Origin: Terebella lapidaria
Lineage: Eukaryota; Annelida; Polychaeta; Terebellida; Terebellidae
Assembly: GCA_949152475.1 (NCBI GenBank)
Contig: OX424568.1
Span: forward strand, 9,647,667-9,711,666
Length of the DNA stretch: 64,000 bases
Reading direction: 5' to 3'
The position numbers were made by a program, and so were the translations under genes. Under the pieces are notes generated by a model. That model had not been told where the DNA came from and did no database searches. It saw only the letters and a list, made by a program, of their open reading frames with translations. Below are positions 25,201 to 39,900 of this stretch, in pieces. The stretch's first letter is position 1. Each line of letters opens with the position of its first letter.

Positions 25201-28200
25201 GGTAACGGGCCCCACCCAGGGGCCACAGTGGTAGCATATCGTCTCTGTCCCATGTGTGTTTTATCTGAGACAAGGTTGTTGATCTGTCTATAACCAATCT
25301 TCAATATTTTCCCATTTTTATGGGAAAATAAACCTGTTGCCATATAAAACAAGCCCCACTCGGAGGCCACGGTGTTACCAGCATGTCTGTATCCCATATT
25401 GTGTATATATATGACAAAGATGGTAGCCTCATATAGCCGTGTCTTCGACCAATGATAAATTTGAACCCCGGAATTCTTGCCATTCTTGGGTGAAAGAAGA
25501 CCCGACGCCTACCAATAGAAACCTCTGTTGCCATGGCAACGAGCTTCACTCAGGTGCAACAGTGGTAACATCCCGTCTCTGTCCCACGTGTGTTGTACCT
25601 GAGACAAGATCGTTGATCTGTTTTTAACCAATAACGCTTTAAAGCAGCCCAATCTTCAATATTTTTGACATTTTTATGGGAAAATATAGACCTGTTGCCA
25701 TGGAAACAAGCCCCACATGAGGCCACGGTGCTTTCAGCATGTCCGTGTCCCATATTTTGTTCATCTATGACAAAGATGGTAACCTCATATAGCCATGTCT
25801 TCGACCATTAAGACTTTTGAACAGCCTGAACTCCGTAATTCTTTCCATTTTCGGGTGAAGAATAGACCCGACGCCTATCATTAGAAAAGTTTGTTGTCAT
25901 GGCAACGAGCCTCGTCCAGGGGCCACAGAGGTAGCATTCCGTCTCTGCCCCACGTGTGTTTTATCTGAGACAAGATCGTTGATCTGTCTTTAAATATCAT
26001 CACTTTAAAGCAACCAAATCTTCATTATTTTTGCCATATTTTATGGGAAACTATACTTGTCGCCATGGAAACGAGCCCCACCCTGATGCCACGGTGCTAT
26101 CAGCATGCCCGTGTCCCATGTTATGTTCATCTATCACAGTGATGGTAGCCTCATATAGCCATGTCTTCGATCATTAACGGGGTTTTTATACAGCCTAAAC
26201 CCCGATATTCTTGCCATTTTCGGGTGAAAAATAGTCCCGACGTCTACAATTTGTAACGTCTGTTGCCATGGCAACCGGCTCCACCCACAAGTGATGCTGG
26301 TATGATTGCAATCCTAACTGGTCTTACCCTTGAATGGTGCTATTTAATAACTTTTATATTGCTTTTTCTCTTCAACAAACAAACTTTTGAACCCCAAATC
26401 ACACTTTTGTCATTATTTGGAGAAGGGGCGAACTCCAGGGGGTGGTGATCCCGACCCCCGGGACCTCCATTCTTGACACCTCATTGGGGTCACTCCCCCA
26501 ACACATACCTAGTACCAGCATCTGTCTATGTTCCAAAGTTAAACCCAATCGGTTGAACCATTCTGTCGTAGGAGCACTTTCAGTGATATATTATGCCATT
26601 CCGGGTGCCTAGCGGGACGCTTGATTAAATTTGAGGTCATTGACCTTCCGAGCCCGTTTCCATGGTGACCGCCCCTGTCCCAAAAGATGGGATATGTTAA
26701 AATGTGACCCTTAGATCTTAAGCTTTCCAACGATACCAAATTCGCCAATGGGTGTCTCCGTGCATACTAACTCTCAAAATAACGGCCTTTTGCAGGTTTG
26801 GCCTCCAGTCTAATAGTACAATTAGTCTGTACCTTAAAGCACAATGATTGCATTTTTAGTTCATGTAAACCAAAGATAAAATTATACAATCACTCTGGAT
26901 TAATACTTTCATTACAAAAGTTTGTGTCAACATAAAAAGACTCAATAGTCTCGAAAATACTTGGCATGCAAGTGATGAAAATCAACCCTGATGAGCTGGT
27001 ATAGCTGGGGAACGAATATTAAATTCATACATACAATATACAGTTACTGAGCATCCGGATAGTCCCTAATAATCATGCAATGACCACAGCAATCCTGCAA
27101 AATACATGTACACACTGGACACAGAAAAGTGCATTCAATATACAAATTAAGTCATTAAGAAAACTATGAAATTAGCCATGATACATATACATGACAAGTT
27201 CATTTCTTTTTGTTCTTGATGCTGTCCTCCGCGAAGGCGATTCAAGCACTGGGATGATACTAGTGATAACTGGCTAGGTGAGTCCGGTCTCTTTGGTCCT
27301 TGCCTGCCCACACTTGCGGCATGTGCTGCTTTCCGCCATCGACCTGCTAAGCGGCTAGTCAGAGGTGGCTGCTGCTGCCAGCACACATACCGGTAGGTCT
27401 TGTGCTGATTGGCCCTCATACACAACAACTGACACTGGCGATGACCGGGCCTTTTGGAACATGAACACACAGGAAGGCTGGACTCCTTGGGGTGCAGACA
27501 TGCTGGGTGGCTGTGGCTGTGGTGGAAAACCATAGGTCATTTTTGTTATGTAAATAAATAATTTCGCATGTATATCATGAATACTTTAGAAAGTAAGCTA
27601 GCATGGAAGAACCCTGAACAATGTGATGTACCTCTGGGTGATTTCAGCACTGGAGGGAACACTGTTGTGAGCCAGTTTTGCCTTGAAGCGGTCATGTGGC
27701 TACTTGCTGACCACCATTCACTCATTCGAGTTCTGTGTGTGACATTTGTGAAATCCAGCAGCTGGTCATGAAGCTGCGTGATCTCCTCAACTTGCTGAAT
27801 TTAGAATAGACGGGCCTTCTGGCTGCAAGAGAATCAGCTAGCCTAGAGACATGGTTCCATCTCGCAATGCCATGAGAATCCACAGTACATGTATCCTGAA
27901 TAGTACAATGATGGAACCAGATAGTTATTGCCTTCATTACAAATATTGCTGGGTATAATCATGAATGCGTAGAAAACATCTGGACTTACACTGACTTTCT
28001 GGCTGAGCAGAGACTTTTGGGTGATCCTGGCCGGTCTTTGAGGAGGAGCTACTTGTTCAGTTGAGTCCACACTAACATCTAAGATGCCTGGGACAGTCAT
28101 GTTCTCAAAGCCCTCATCAGCATCCGGTTCTCCATCTAACATGAAAAAATGAATACATGTACATGGTTATGCACATACAGTGGATCCTGTGTTAAAGACC

Positions 28201-30247
28201 ATCTGTCGTGAGAGACCACCCTGGTTTGAGAGACAGCTCTCCTTGATCCCAAAAAATTGACCTCTTACTATGTAAATGAACCTGCCATGAGAGACCACCT
28301 GTCAGGACTTCTGAAGCCTGTTCCTGGTAAGTGAATGACTTCTCAGGCCTGGTCATGGTCAGTGAGTGACTTCTGAAGCCTGTTCCTGGTAAGTGAATGA
28401 CTTCTCAGGCCTGGTCATGGTCAGTGAGTGACTTCTGAGGCCTGTTCCTGGTCAGCGAATGACTTCTCAGGCCTGATCATGGTCAATGGATGACTTCTCA
28501 GGCCTGATCATGGTCAATGAATGACTTTACAAGCCTGGTCACGGTTAATGAATGATTTCTCAGGCCTGATCATGGTCAATGAATAACTTCTCAGACCTGA
28601 TCATGATCAATGAGTGGCTCCTCAGGTCTGTTCACGGTCAATGAATGACTTCTCAGGCCTGATCATGGTCAATGAATGACTTCACAAGTTTGGTCACGGT
28701 CAATGAATGACTTCTCAGGCTATATCATGGTCAATGAATGACTTCTCTGGTCTGTTCATGGTCAATGAATGACTTCTCAGGTCTGATCATCGTCAATGTA
28801 TGACTTGTCAGACCTGATCATGGTCAATGTATGACTTGTCAGGCCTGATCATGGTCAATGAATGACTTCACAAGCCTATTCACGGTCAATGAATGACTTC
28901 TCAGGCCTGATCATGGTCAATGAATGACTTCTCAGGTCTGTTCATGGTCAATGAGTGACTTCTGAGGCCTGATCATGGTCAATGAATGACTTTCCAGGCC
29001 TGGTCATGGTCAGTGAGTAACATCTGAGGCATGTTCATGGTCGATGAATGACTTCTCAGACCTGATCATGGTCAGTGAATGACTTTTCAGACCTGATCAT
29101 GGTCAACGAGTGACATGTGAGGCCTGTTCATGGTCAATGAATGACTTCTCAGGCCTGATCATGGTCAACGAATGATTTCTCAGTCCTGATAATGGTCAAT
29201 GAATGACTGTCAGGCCTGATAATGGTCAATGAATGGCTTCTTAGGTCTGATGATGGTCAATGAATGATTTCTCAGGCCTGATCATGGTCAATGAATGACT
29301 TCTCAGGCCTGATCATGGACAATGAATGGCTTCTCAGGCCTGATGATGGTCAATGAATGACTTCTCAGGCCTGATAATGGTCAATGAATGACTTCTCAGG
29401 CCTGGTCACGGTCAATGAATGATTTGTCAGGCCTGATCATGGTCAATGAATGACTTCTCAGGCCTGATCATGGTCAATGGATGACTTCTCAGGCCTGATC
29501 ATGGTCAATGAATGACTTCACAAGCCTGGTCACGGTCAATGAATGATTTCTCAGGCCTGATCATGGTCAATGAGTGACATCTGAGGCCTGTTCATGGTCA
29601 ATGAATGATTTTTCAGGCCTGATCATGGTCAATGAATAACTTATCAGGCCTGATCACGGTCAATGAATGACTTTCAGGTCTGTTCATCGTCAATGAATGA
29701 CTTTTCAGGCCTGATCATGGTCAATGAATGACTTCCCAGGCGAGATCATGGTCAGTGAGTGACTTCTGAGGCCTGTTCATGGTCAATGAATGACTTCTCA
29801 GATGCGTGACATCTGAGGCCTGATCATGGTCAACTAATGACTTCTCAGGCCTGATCATGGTCAAAGAATAACTTCTCAGGCCTGATCATGGTCAATGAAT
29901 GACTTCTCATGCCGTATCATGGTCAATGAATGACTTCTCAGGCCTGATCATGGTCAATGGATGACTTCTCAGGCCAGATCATGGTCAATGAGTGACATCT
30001 GACACTTTAACCGCCTCTGTGACCGAGTGGATGGAACCGGTGGCTCTTGAAGCAACGAAGCTCAGAGGCAGTAGGTGACGCGGGTTCAATCCCCGTCACC
30101 GGCACAAAGTAGGTGGAGTTTTCATCCTGGCAATGCAAAGGTTTCTCCATTCGAATGTGCTTTCCAAATTCTAAATTGTCACCCGACGGGGGATGGGGAA
30201 GACAGGCAGAATTGCCTATCATCATGGACCGTCGATAAATAAATCTG

Positions 30248-30294
<47 letters not shown>

Positions 30295-31817
30295 CTGAGG
30301 CCTGATCATGGTCAATGAGTGACTTCTCGGGCCTTATCGTGGCCAATGCGTGACATCTGAGGCCTGTTCATGGTCAATGAATAACTTCTAAGGCATGATC
30401 GTGGTCAATGAACGACTTTCAGGTCTGTTCATTATCAAGGAATGACTTGTCAGGAGTGTTCATGGTCAATGATTGACATCTCAGGCGTGATCATTGTCAG
30501 TGACTGACATCTGAAGCCTGTTCATGGTCAATGAATGACTTCTCAGGCCTGATCATTGTCAGTGAGTGACATCTGAGGCCTGTTCATGGTCAATGAGTGA
30601 CTTCTCAGGCCTGATCATGGTCAATGAGTGACTTCTCAGGCCTGTTCATGGTCAATGAACTAGACGTCAAGGCCTAAAGATGCCTTGGAGGCATTTCGGT
30701 GTGATGAATAATTTATAATACTAGATATCGACGAAAATGAAAAATGTGGACAAATTTCGGGTCAAGGTCAAAGTTCATCCATAATACCCGCTAGACATGT
30801 TTGTCTAGTGCGACGAGTCCGAAAATAACGTCCGTTTCGCTCTACGACGCACCGTTTCCGAGATATCGACGAAAACGAAAAATGCCGACTCGGCAAAAAA
30901 ATTTCGGGTCAAGGTCAAAGTTCATCCATAATACCCCTTAGACATGTTTGTCTAGTGCGACGAGTCCGAAAATAACGTCCGTTTCGCTCTACGATGCACC
31001 GTTTCCGAGATAACGACGAAAACGAAAAATGCCGACTCGGCAAAAAAATTTCGGGTCAAGGTCAAAGTTCATCAATAATACCCCTTAGACATGTTTGTCT
31101 AGTGCGACGAGTCCGAAAATAACGTCCGTTTCGCTCTACGACGCACCGTTTCCGAGATATGCAGGATGAATCAAGGATGACTCAGCAAAAAATTATTTCG
31201 ACCTCTAGGTCAAAGGTCGTTTGAGGTATCGACCCCAAAATCAATAGGGTTCTTCCCTGGTGATATATAAACCTCCGTGCAAAATTCTGCAACTATTGCC
31301 TGAATATTTTTTGAGTTATCGTCCGGAAACCAAGTTCCTCGATTTCATCCTCACGGACCTCACGGACCTCGGAGCCGGATCAAAAAAAAAAGTACACCCT
31401 AGAGATGTTTGTCTAGGGCGACGAGTCCGAAAATAACGTCCGTTTCGCTCTACGACGCACGGTTTCCGAGATATGCAGGAAGCCTCAAGGATGAATCAGC
31501 AAAAAATTATTTTGACCTCTAGGTCAAAGGTCGTTTGACGGATCGATCCCAAAATCAATAGGGTTCTTCCCTGGTGGCATATGAACCTCCATGCAGAGTT
31601 CTGCAACTATTGCATAAATATTTTTCCAGTTATCGTCCGGAAACCAAGTCTTAAAATTAGCCTTGATTTCATCCTCACGGACCTCACGGACCTCCGATCC
31701 GGCTCAAAAAGAATAGGGTTCTTCCTCATATCATTTCTGACTTGCGGTGAAAATTTGACAAGGATCCGTCAAGGCAATCTAAAGTTATCGTCCGGAAACC
31801 AAAAGTGGCGGAAGAAG

Positions 31818-31862
<45 letters not shown>

Positions 31863-33773
31863 CTGCTAAAACCATAAAGGCATTTCTGCCGAAATGCCTT
31901 AATTACTTTTCAGGCCTGATCATGGTCAGTGAGTGACTTCTCAGGCCTGATCTTGGTGAATGCGTGACATCAGAGGCCTGTTAATGGTCATTGAATGTCT
32001 ATCAGGTCTGTTTATCGCCAATGAATGACTTCTCAGGCCTGATCATGGTCAATGAGTGACATCTCAGGCCTGATCATGGTAAATGAACGATTGTCAGGTC
32101 TGTTCATGGTCAATGAGTGACATCTCAAGCCTGAACATGGTCAATGAATGACTTCTCAGGCCTGATCATGGTCAATGAATGACTTCTCAGGCCTGATCAT
32201 GGTCAATGAATGACTTCTCAGGCCTGACCATTGTCAGTGAATGACATCTGAGGCCTGTTCATGGCCAATGAGTGACTTCTCAGGCCTGATCATTGTCAGT
32301 GAATGACTTCTCAGGACTGTTCATGGTCAATGAATGACTTCTCAGGCCTGATCTTGGTCAGTGAGTGACTTCTCAGGCCTGATGCGTGACATTTGAGGCC
32401 TGATCATGGTCAATGGATGACTTCTCAGGCCAGATCATGGTCAATGAGTGACATCTGACACTTTAACCGCCTCTGTGGCCGAGTGGATGGGACCGGTGGC
32501 TCTTGAAGCAACGAAGCTCAGAGGCAGTAGGTGACGCGGGTTCGATCCCCGTCACCGGCACAAAGTAGGTGGAGTTTTCATCCTGGCAATGCAAAGGTTT
32601 CTCCATTCGAATGTGCTTTCCAAATTCTAAATTGTCACCCGACAGGGGATGGGGAAGACAGGCAGAATTGCCTATCATCATGGACCGACGTTAAATAAAT
32701 CTGATTATAACTAGACATAAAAGCCTATAGGCTTTGTGGCATCCCCCAATTTTTCTGTTCTTTTCTAATGGTGAAACTTGACTGTTATTATAATACATAT
32801 ACCAGGATTATTGAACACAGGTGGGAGTGAGAGTTCAAATTATAGCAGTTGCTCACTAGACAAATGTCCATCAGATATTTGTTTTAATCTCAATAGGTAT
32901 TAAATGTACAGACATGACAGACATTCATAATACAAGCAAAAAGGAAATTATTCTGGGTTCTGGCTAAGTAAAACAATGATAATTTGGTCACTGCATGTGA
33001 AATACAGCTAGAAAACAAAACAATGCATGTAGTTTCATCCAGATAAACACAGTGCTGTTTTAACTGAATACAATGAACAATTGACCGGCAACCAAGGCCC
33101 AGGCAGACCTTCAAAGCTGTTATCTTCAGTTTGGGTCATCATTATATAACCACCTATTGTTTTCTTTAGAAAGGGAAGGAGGGCATTGTTCCAACTTGTT
33201 GGTGTTAGTATAGTAAACTGGGGTGAGGGGACAGGAGAGGGGGGGGGGGGGGGAGAGGGGCAGTGCATACAAGTCACTGATACATTGCTACATTCATATG
33301 CAGATTAGACTGGCTGACAGTGGAGGTGGGGGAGGGAGAGGGGGGGGGGGGGGGTATTGCCTTATCACAGGCATTACTGAGCAGGGCTCTCATATACTGC
33401 ACTGGCTGAGAGGGCAGAGCCTAGCCTCATGCTGGACACATGGGACATGCAGGCTGCAGTCAGTGAATACAGTAGCATGGATCAGTCACAGTATTACATC
33501 TGCATGGGGCAGGCGAGGGAAAAATTCTAAGTCCAAAAAAAAATACACCCAAAAAATTTTTTCCCCCTGGAAATTGCCTGAATCAAATTATGACATTGAC
33601 AGGAATCGCCCGATTTTTTTTTCCAAAATGGCCGCTGGCGGCCATCTTGGATTTCGGGTCTCGACGAAAAACAATAGGGGTTAGGAGCAAAGTATTTCGG
33701 ATGAGCTGTGAAAATTTCGGAAAGATAGATTAAGGCGTTCAAGAGTTATGATCCGGAAACCGAACGGCGGAAG

Positions 33774-33818
<45 letters not shown>

Positions 33819-33873
33819 AAAAACAGACAAAAACATAAGGCCTCCCGATTTTCAATCGGGATGCCTAATTATA

Positions 33874-33905
<32 letters not shown>

Positions 33906-36900
33906 CCGAGGCCTGATCATGGTCAATGAGTGACTTCTCGGGCCTTATCGTGGCCAATGCATGACATCTGAGGCCTGTTCATGGTCAATGAATAACTTCT
34001 AAGGCATGATCGTGGTCAATGAACGACTTTCAGGTCTGTTCATTATCAAGGAATGACTTGTCAGGAGTGTTCATGGTCAATGAGTGACATCTCAGGCGTG
34101 ATCATTGTCAGTGATTGACATCTGAAGCCTGTTCATGGTCAATGAATGACTTCTCAGGCCTGATCATTGTCAGTGAGTGACATCTGAGGCCTGTTCATGG
34201 TCAATGAATGACTTCTCAGGCCTGCCCATGGTCAATGAATTACTTTTGAGGCCTGATCATGGTCAGTGAGTGACTTCTCAGACCTGATCTTGGTCAATGC
34301 GTGACATCAGAGGCCTGTTAATGGTCATTGAATGTCTGCCAGGTCTGTTTATCGCCAATGAATGACTTCTCAGGCCTGATCATGGTCAATGAGTGACATC
34401 TCAGGCCTGATCATGGTCAATGAATGACTTCCCAGGCCTGATCATGGTCAATGAACGATTGTCAGGTCTGTTCATGGTCAATGAGTGACATCTCAGGCCT
34501 CATCATGGTCAATGAATGACTTCTCAGGCCTGATCATGGTCAATGAATGACTTCTCAGGATTTTTCATGGTCAATGAATGACTTCTCAGGCCTGATCAGG
34601 GTCAATGAATGACTGGCAGGTCTGTTCATGGTCAATGAATGATTTCTCAGGCCTGATTATGGTCAATGAATGACTTCTCAGGCCTGTTCATGGTCAATGA
34701 ATGACTTCTCAGGCCTCATCATGGTCAATGAATGACTTCTCAGGCATGATCATGGTCAATGAGTGACATCTGAGGCCTGATGATGGTCAATGAATGACTT
34801 CTCAGGCCTGGTCACGGTCAATGAATGATTTGTCAGGCCTGATCATGGTCAATGAGTGACATCTGAGGCCTGTTCATGGTCAATGAATGATTTTTCAGGC
34901 CTGTTCATGGTCAATGAATAACTTATCAGGCCTGATCACGGTCAATGAATGACTTTCAGGTCTGTTCATCGTCAATGAATGACTTCTCAGGCCTGATCAT
35001 GGTCAATGAATGACTTCCCAGGCGAGATCATGGTCAGTGAGTGACTTCTGAGGCCTGTTCATGGTCAATGAATGACTTCTCAGATGCGTGACATCTGAGG
35101 CCTGATCATGGTCAACTAATGACTTCTCAGGCCTGATCATGGTCAAAGAATAACTTCTCAGGCCTGATCATGGTCAATGAATGACTTCTCATGCCGTATC
35201 ATGGTCAATGAATGACTTCTCAGGAATGATCATGGTCAATGGATGACTTCTCAGGCCAGATCATGGTCAATGAGTGACATCTGATACTTTAACTGCCTCT
35301 GTGGCCGAGTGGATGGGACCGGTGGCTCTTGAAGCAACAAAGCTCAGAGGCAGTAGGTGACGCGGGTTCGATCCCCATCACCGGCACAAAGTAGGTGGAG
35401 TTTTCATCCTGGCAAGGCAAAGGTTTCTCCATTCGAATGTGCTTTCCAAATTCTAAATTGTCACCCGACGGGGGATGGGGAAGACAGGCAGAATTGCCTA
35501 TCATCATGGACCGTCGATAAATAAATCCGATTATTATTATTATTATTATCTGAGGCCTGATCATGGTCAATGAGTGACTTCTCGGGCCTTATCGTGGCCA
35601 ATGCGTGACATCTGAGGCCTGTTCATGGTCAATGAATAACTTCTAAGGCATGATCGTGGTCAATGAACGACTTTCAGGTCTGTTCATTATCAAGGAATGA
35701 CTTGTCAGGAGTGTTCATGGTCAATGAGTGACATCTAGGCATGATCATTGTCAGTGGATGCCATCTGAAGCCTGTTCATGGTCAATGAATGACTTCTCAG
35801 GCCTGATCATTGTCAGTGAGTGACATCTGAGGCCTGTTCATGGTCAATGAGTGACTTCTCAGGCCTGTTCATGGTCAATGAATTACTTTTCAGGCCTGAT
35901 CATGGTCAGTGAGTGACTTCTCAGGCCTGATCTTGGTGAATGCGTGACATCAGAGGCCTGTTAATGGTCATTGAATGTCTGTCAGGTCTGTTTATCGCCA
36001 ATGAATGACTTCTCAGGCCTGATCATGGTCAATGAGTGACATCGAAAGCGGTTCCTGGCCATATATCGGGGGTAATAATTGTCAAGCGCTTTGAGCAGGT
36101 TCCTGAAAAAGCGCTATATAAAAACTTGACATTATTATTATTATTATTATTATTATCTCAGGCCTGATCATGGTCAATGAATGACTTCCCAGGCCTGATC
36201 ATGGTCAATGAACAATTGTCAGGTCTGTTCATGGTCAATGAGTGACATCTCAGGCCTCATCATGGTCAATGATCATGGTCAATGAATGACTTCTCAGGCC
36301 CGATCATGGTCAATGAATGACTGTCAGGTTTGTTCATGGTCAATGAATGACTTCTCAGGCCTGATTATGGTCAAAGAATGACTTCTCAGGCCTGTTCATG
36401 GCCAATGGATGACTTCTCAGGCCTGATCGTGCTCATTGCCTTATTTCTGAGGCCTGATCTGGTCAATGAGTGACTTCTCAGGCGTGATCGTGGTCAATGG
36501 ATGACTTCTCAGGCCTGATCATGGTCAATGAATGACTTCTGAGGCCTGATCATGGTCAATGCGTGACATCTAAGGCCTGATCATGGTCAACGAATGACTT
36601 CTCAGGCCTGATCATGGTCAAAGAATAACTTCTCAGGCCTGATCATGGTCAATAAATGACTTCTCATGCCATATCATGGTCAATGACTGACTTCTCAGGC
36701 CTGATCATGGTCAATGGATGACTTCTCAGGCCTGTTTATGGTCAATGAATGACTTCTCAGGCCTCATCATGGTCAATGAATGACTTCTCAGGCCTGATCA
36801 TTATCAATGAGTGACATCTGAGGCCTGATCATGGTCAATGAATGCCTTCTCAGGATTGTTCATGGTCAATGAATGACTTCTCAGGCCTGATCATGGTCAA

Positions 36901-39900
36901 TAAATGACTTCTCAGGCCCGGTCATGGTCAATGAATGACTGTCAGGTTTGTTCATAGTCAATGAATGACTTCTCAGGCCTGATTATGGTCAAAGAATGAC
37001 TTCTCAGGCCTGTTCATGGTCAATGAATGACTTCTCAGGCCTGATCATGGTCAATGAATGACTTCTCAGGTCTGATCATGGTCAATAAATGGCTTCTCAG
37101 GCCCGATCATGGTCAATGAATGACTGTCAGGTTTGTTCATGGTCAATAAATGGCTTCTCAGGCCTGATTATGGTCAAAGAATGACTTCTCAGGCCTGTTC
37201 ATGGCCAATGGATGACTTCTCAGGCCTGATTATGGTCAAAGAATGACTTCTCAGGCCTGTTCATGGTCAATGAATGACTTCTCAGGCCTGATCATGGTCA
37301 ATGAATGACTTCTCAGGTCTGATCATGGTCAATAAATGGCTTCTCAGGCCCGATCATGGTCAACGAATGACTGTCAGGTTTGTTCATGGTCAATGAATGA
37401 CTTCTCAGGCCTGATTATGGTCAAAGAATGACTTCTCAGGCCTGTTCATGGCCAATGGATGACTTCTCAGGCCTGATCGTGCTCATTGCCTTATTTCTGA
37501 ATCCTGATCTGGTCAATGAGTGACTTCTCAGGCCTGATCAAGGTCAATGAATGACTTTCAGGTCTGTTCATAGTCAATGAATGACTTCTCAGGCCTGATC
37601 ATGGTCAATGGATGACTTCTCAGGCCTGATCATGGTCAATGAATGACTTCTGAGGCCTGATCATGGTCAATGCGTGACATCTAAGGCCTGATCATGGTCA
37701 ACGAATGACTTCTCAGGCCTGATCATGGTCAAAGAATAACTTCTCAGGCCTGATCATGGTCAATAAATGACTTCTCATGCCATATCATGGTCAATGACTG
37801 ACTTCTCAGGCCTGATCATGGTCAATGGATGACTTCTCAGGCCTGATCGTGGTCAATGCGAGACATCTGAGGCCTGTTCATGGTCAATGAATGACTTCCC
37901 AGGCGTGATCATGGTCAATGAGTGATTTTTGAGGCCTGATCATGGTCAATGAGTGACTTCTCAGGCCTGATCATGGTCAGTGAGTGACTTCTCAGGCCTG
38001 ATCATGGTCAATAAATGACTTCTCAGGCCTGATCATGGTCAATGAATGACTGTCAGGTCTGTTCATGGTCAATGAATGACTTCTCAGGTAAGACCATGGT
38101 CAGTGAGTGACTTCTGAGGCCTGTTTATGGTCAATGAATGACTTCTCAGGCCTGATCATTGTCAGTGAATGACATCTGAGGCCTGTTCATGGTCAATGAG
38201 GGACTTCTCAGGCCAGATCATGGTCAATGAGTGACATCTGAGGCCTGATCATGGTCAATGAGTGACTTCTCAGGCCTGATCGTGGTCAATGCGTGACATC
38301 TGAGGCCTGTTAATGGTCATTGAATGTCTGTCAGGTCTGTTTATCGTCAATGAATGATTTCTCAGGCCTGATCAAGGTCAATGAATGACTTCTCAGGCCT
38401 GATCATGGTCAATGAATGACTTCTCAGGCCTGATCATGGTCAATGAATGACTTCTAAGGCCTGATCATGGTCAATGCGTGACATCTAAGGCCTGATCATG
38501 GTCAACGAATGACTTCTCAGGCCTGATCATGGTCAAAGAATAACTTCTCAGGCCTGATCATGGTCAATAAATGACTTCTCATGCCATATCATGGTCAATG
38601 ACTGACTTCTCAGGCCTGATCATGGTCAATGGATGACTTCTCAGGCCTGATCGTGGTCAATGCGAGACATCTGAGGCCTGTTCATGGTCAATGAATGACT
38701 TCTCACCCCTGATCATGGTCAATGAATGACTTCTCAGGCCTGATCATGGTCAATGAATGACTTCTCAGGATTTTTCTTGGTCAATGAATGACTTCTCAGG
38801 CCTGATCAGGGTCAATGAATGACTTCTCAGGTCTGTTCATGGTCAATGAATGACTTCTCAGGCCTGATCATGGTCAATGAATGACTTCTCAGGCCTGATC
38901 ATGGTCAATGAATGACTTCTCAGGCCTGATCATGGTCAATGAGTGACTTCTCAGGCCTGATCATGGTCAATGAGGGACTTCTCAGGCCGATCATGGTGAA
39001 TGAATGACTTCTCAGGACTGTTCATGGTCATTGAATGACTTCTCAGGCCTGGTCATGGTCAGTGAGTGACTTCTCAGGCCTGATCATGGTCAATGAATGA
39101 CTTTTCAGGGCAGATAATGGTCAATGAGTGATATCTGAGGCCTGATCATGGTCAATGAGTGACTTCTCAGGCCTGATCATGGTCAGTGAGTGACTTTTCA
39201 GGCCTTATCGTGATCAATGCGTGACATCTGAGGCCTGTCCATGGTCAATGAATAACCTCTCAGGCATGATCGTGGTCAATGAATGACTTTCAGGTCTGTT
39301 CATCATCAACGAATGACTTGTCAGGCGTGTTCATGGTCAATGAGTGACTTTTTAGGCGGGATCATTGTAAGTGCGTGACACCTGAAGCCTGTTCATTGTC
39401 AGTCGGTGACTTCTCAGGCCTGATCATTGTCAGTGAGTGACATCTGAGGCCTGTTCATGGTCAATGAGTGATTTCTCAGGCCTGATCATGGTCAATGAGT
39501 GACTTCTCAGGCCTGTTCATGATCAATGAATGACTTTTCAGGCCTGGTCATGGTCAGTGAGTGACTTCTCAGGCCTGATCGTGGTCAATGTATGACATCT
39601 GAGGCCTGTTAATGGTCATTGAATGTCTGTCAGGTCTGTTTATCGTCAAGGAATGATTTCTCAGGCCTGATCATGGTCAATGAGTGACATCTCAGGCCTG
39701 ATCATGGTCAATGAATGATTTCTCAGGCCTGATCATGGTCAATGAGTGACTTCTCAGGCCTGATCATGGTCAATGAATGACTTATCAGGCCTGATCATGG
39801 TCAATGAATGACTTCTCAGGCGTGTTCGTGGTCAATGAATGATTTCTCAGGCCCGGTCATGGTCAGTGAGTGACATCATAGGCCTGTTCATGGTCAATGA

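Noticed and set aside
16743-26810. Polinton/Maverick as identity of the 10-kb inverted-repeat structure
   Set aside because: No polymerase, integrase, packaging or capsid-like coding sequence is seen. The only protein relic inside is a LINE reverse transcriptase, and the ends and target duplication do not fit.
30003-30110. tRNA gene call for the SINE head
   Set aside because: The A and B boxes are present, but the acceptor and anticodon arms do not pair properly, the head is followed by a SINE body and ATT tail, and three copies share one target site.
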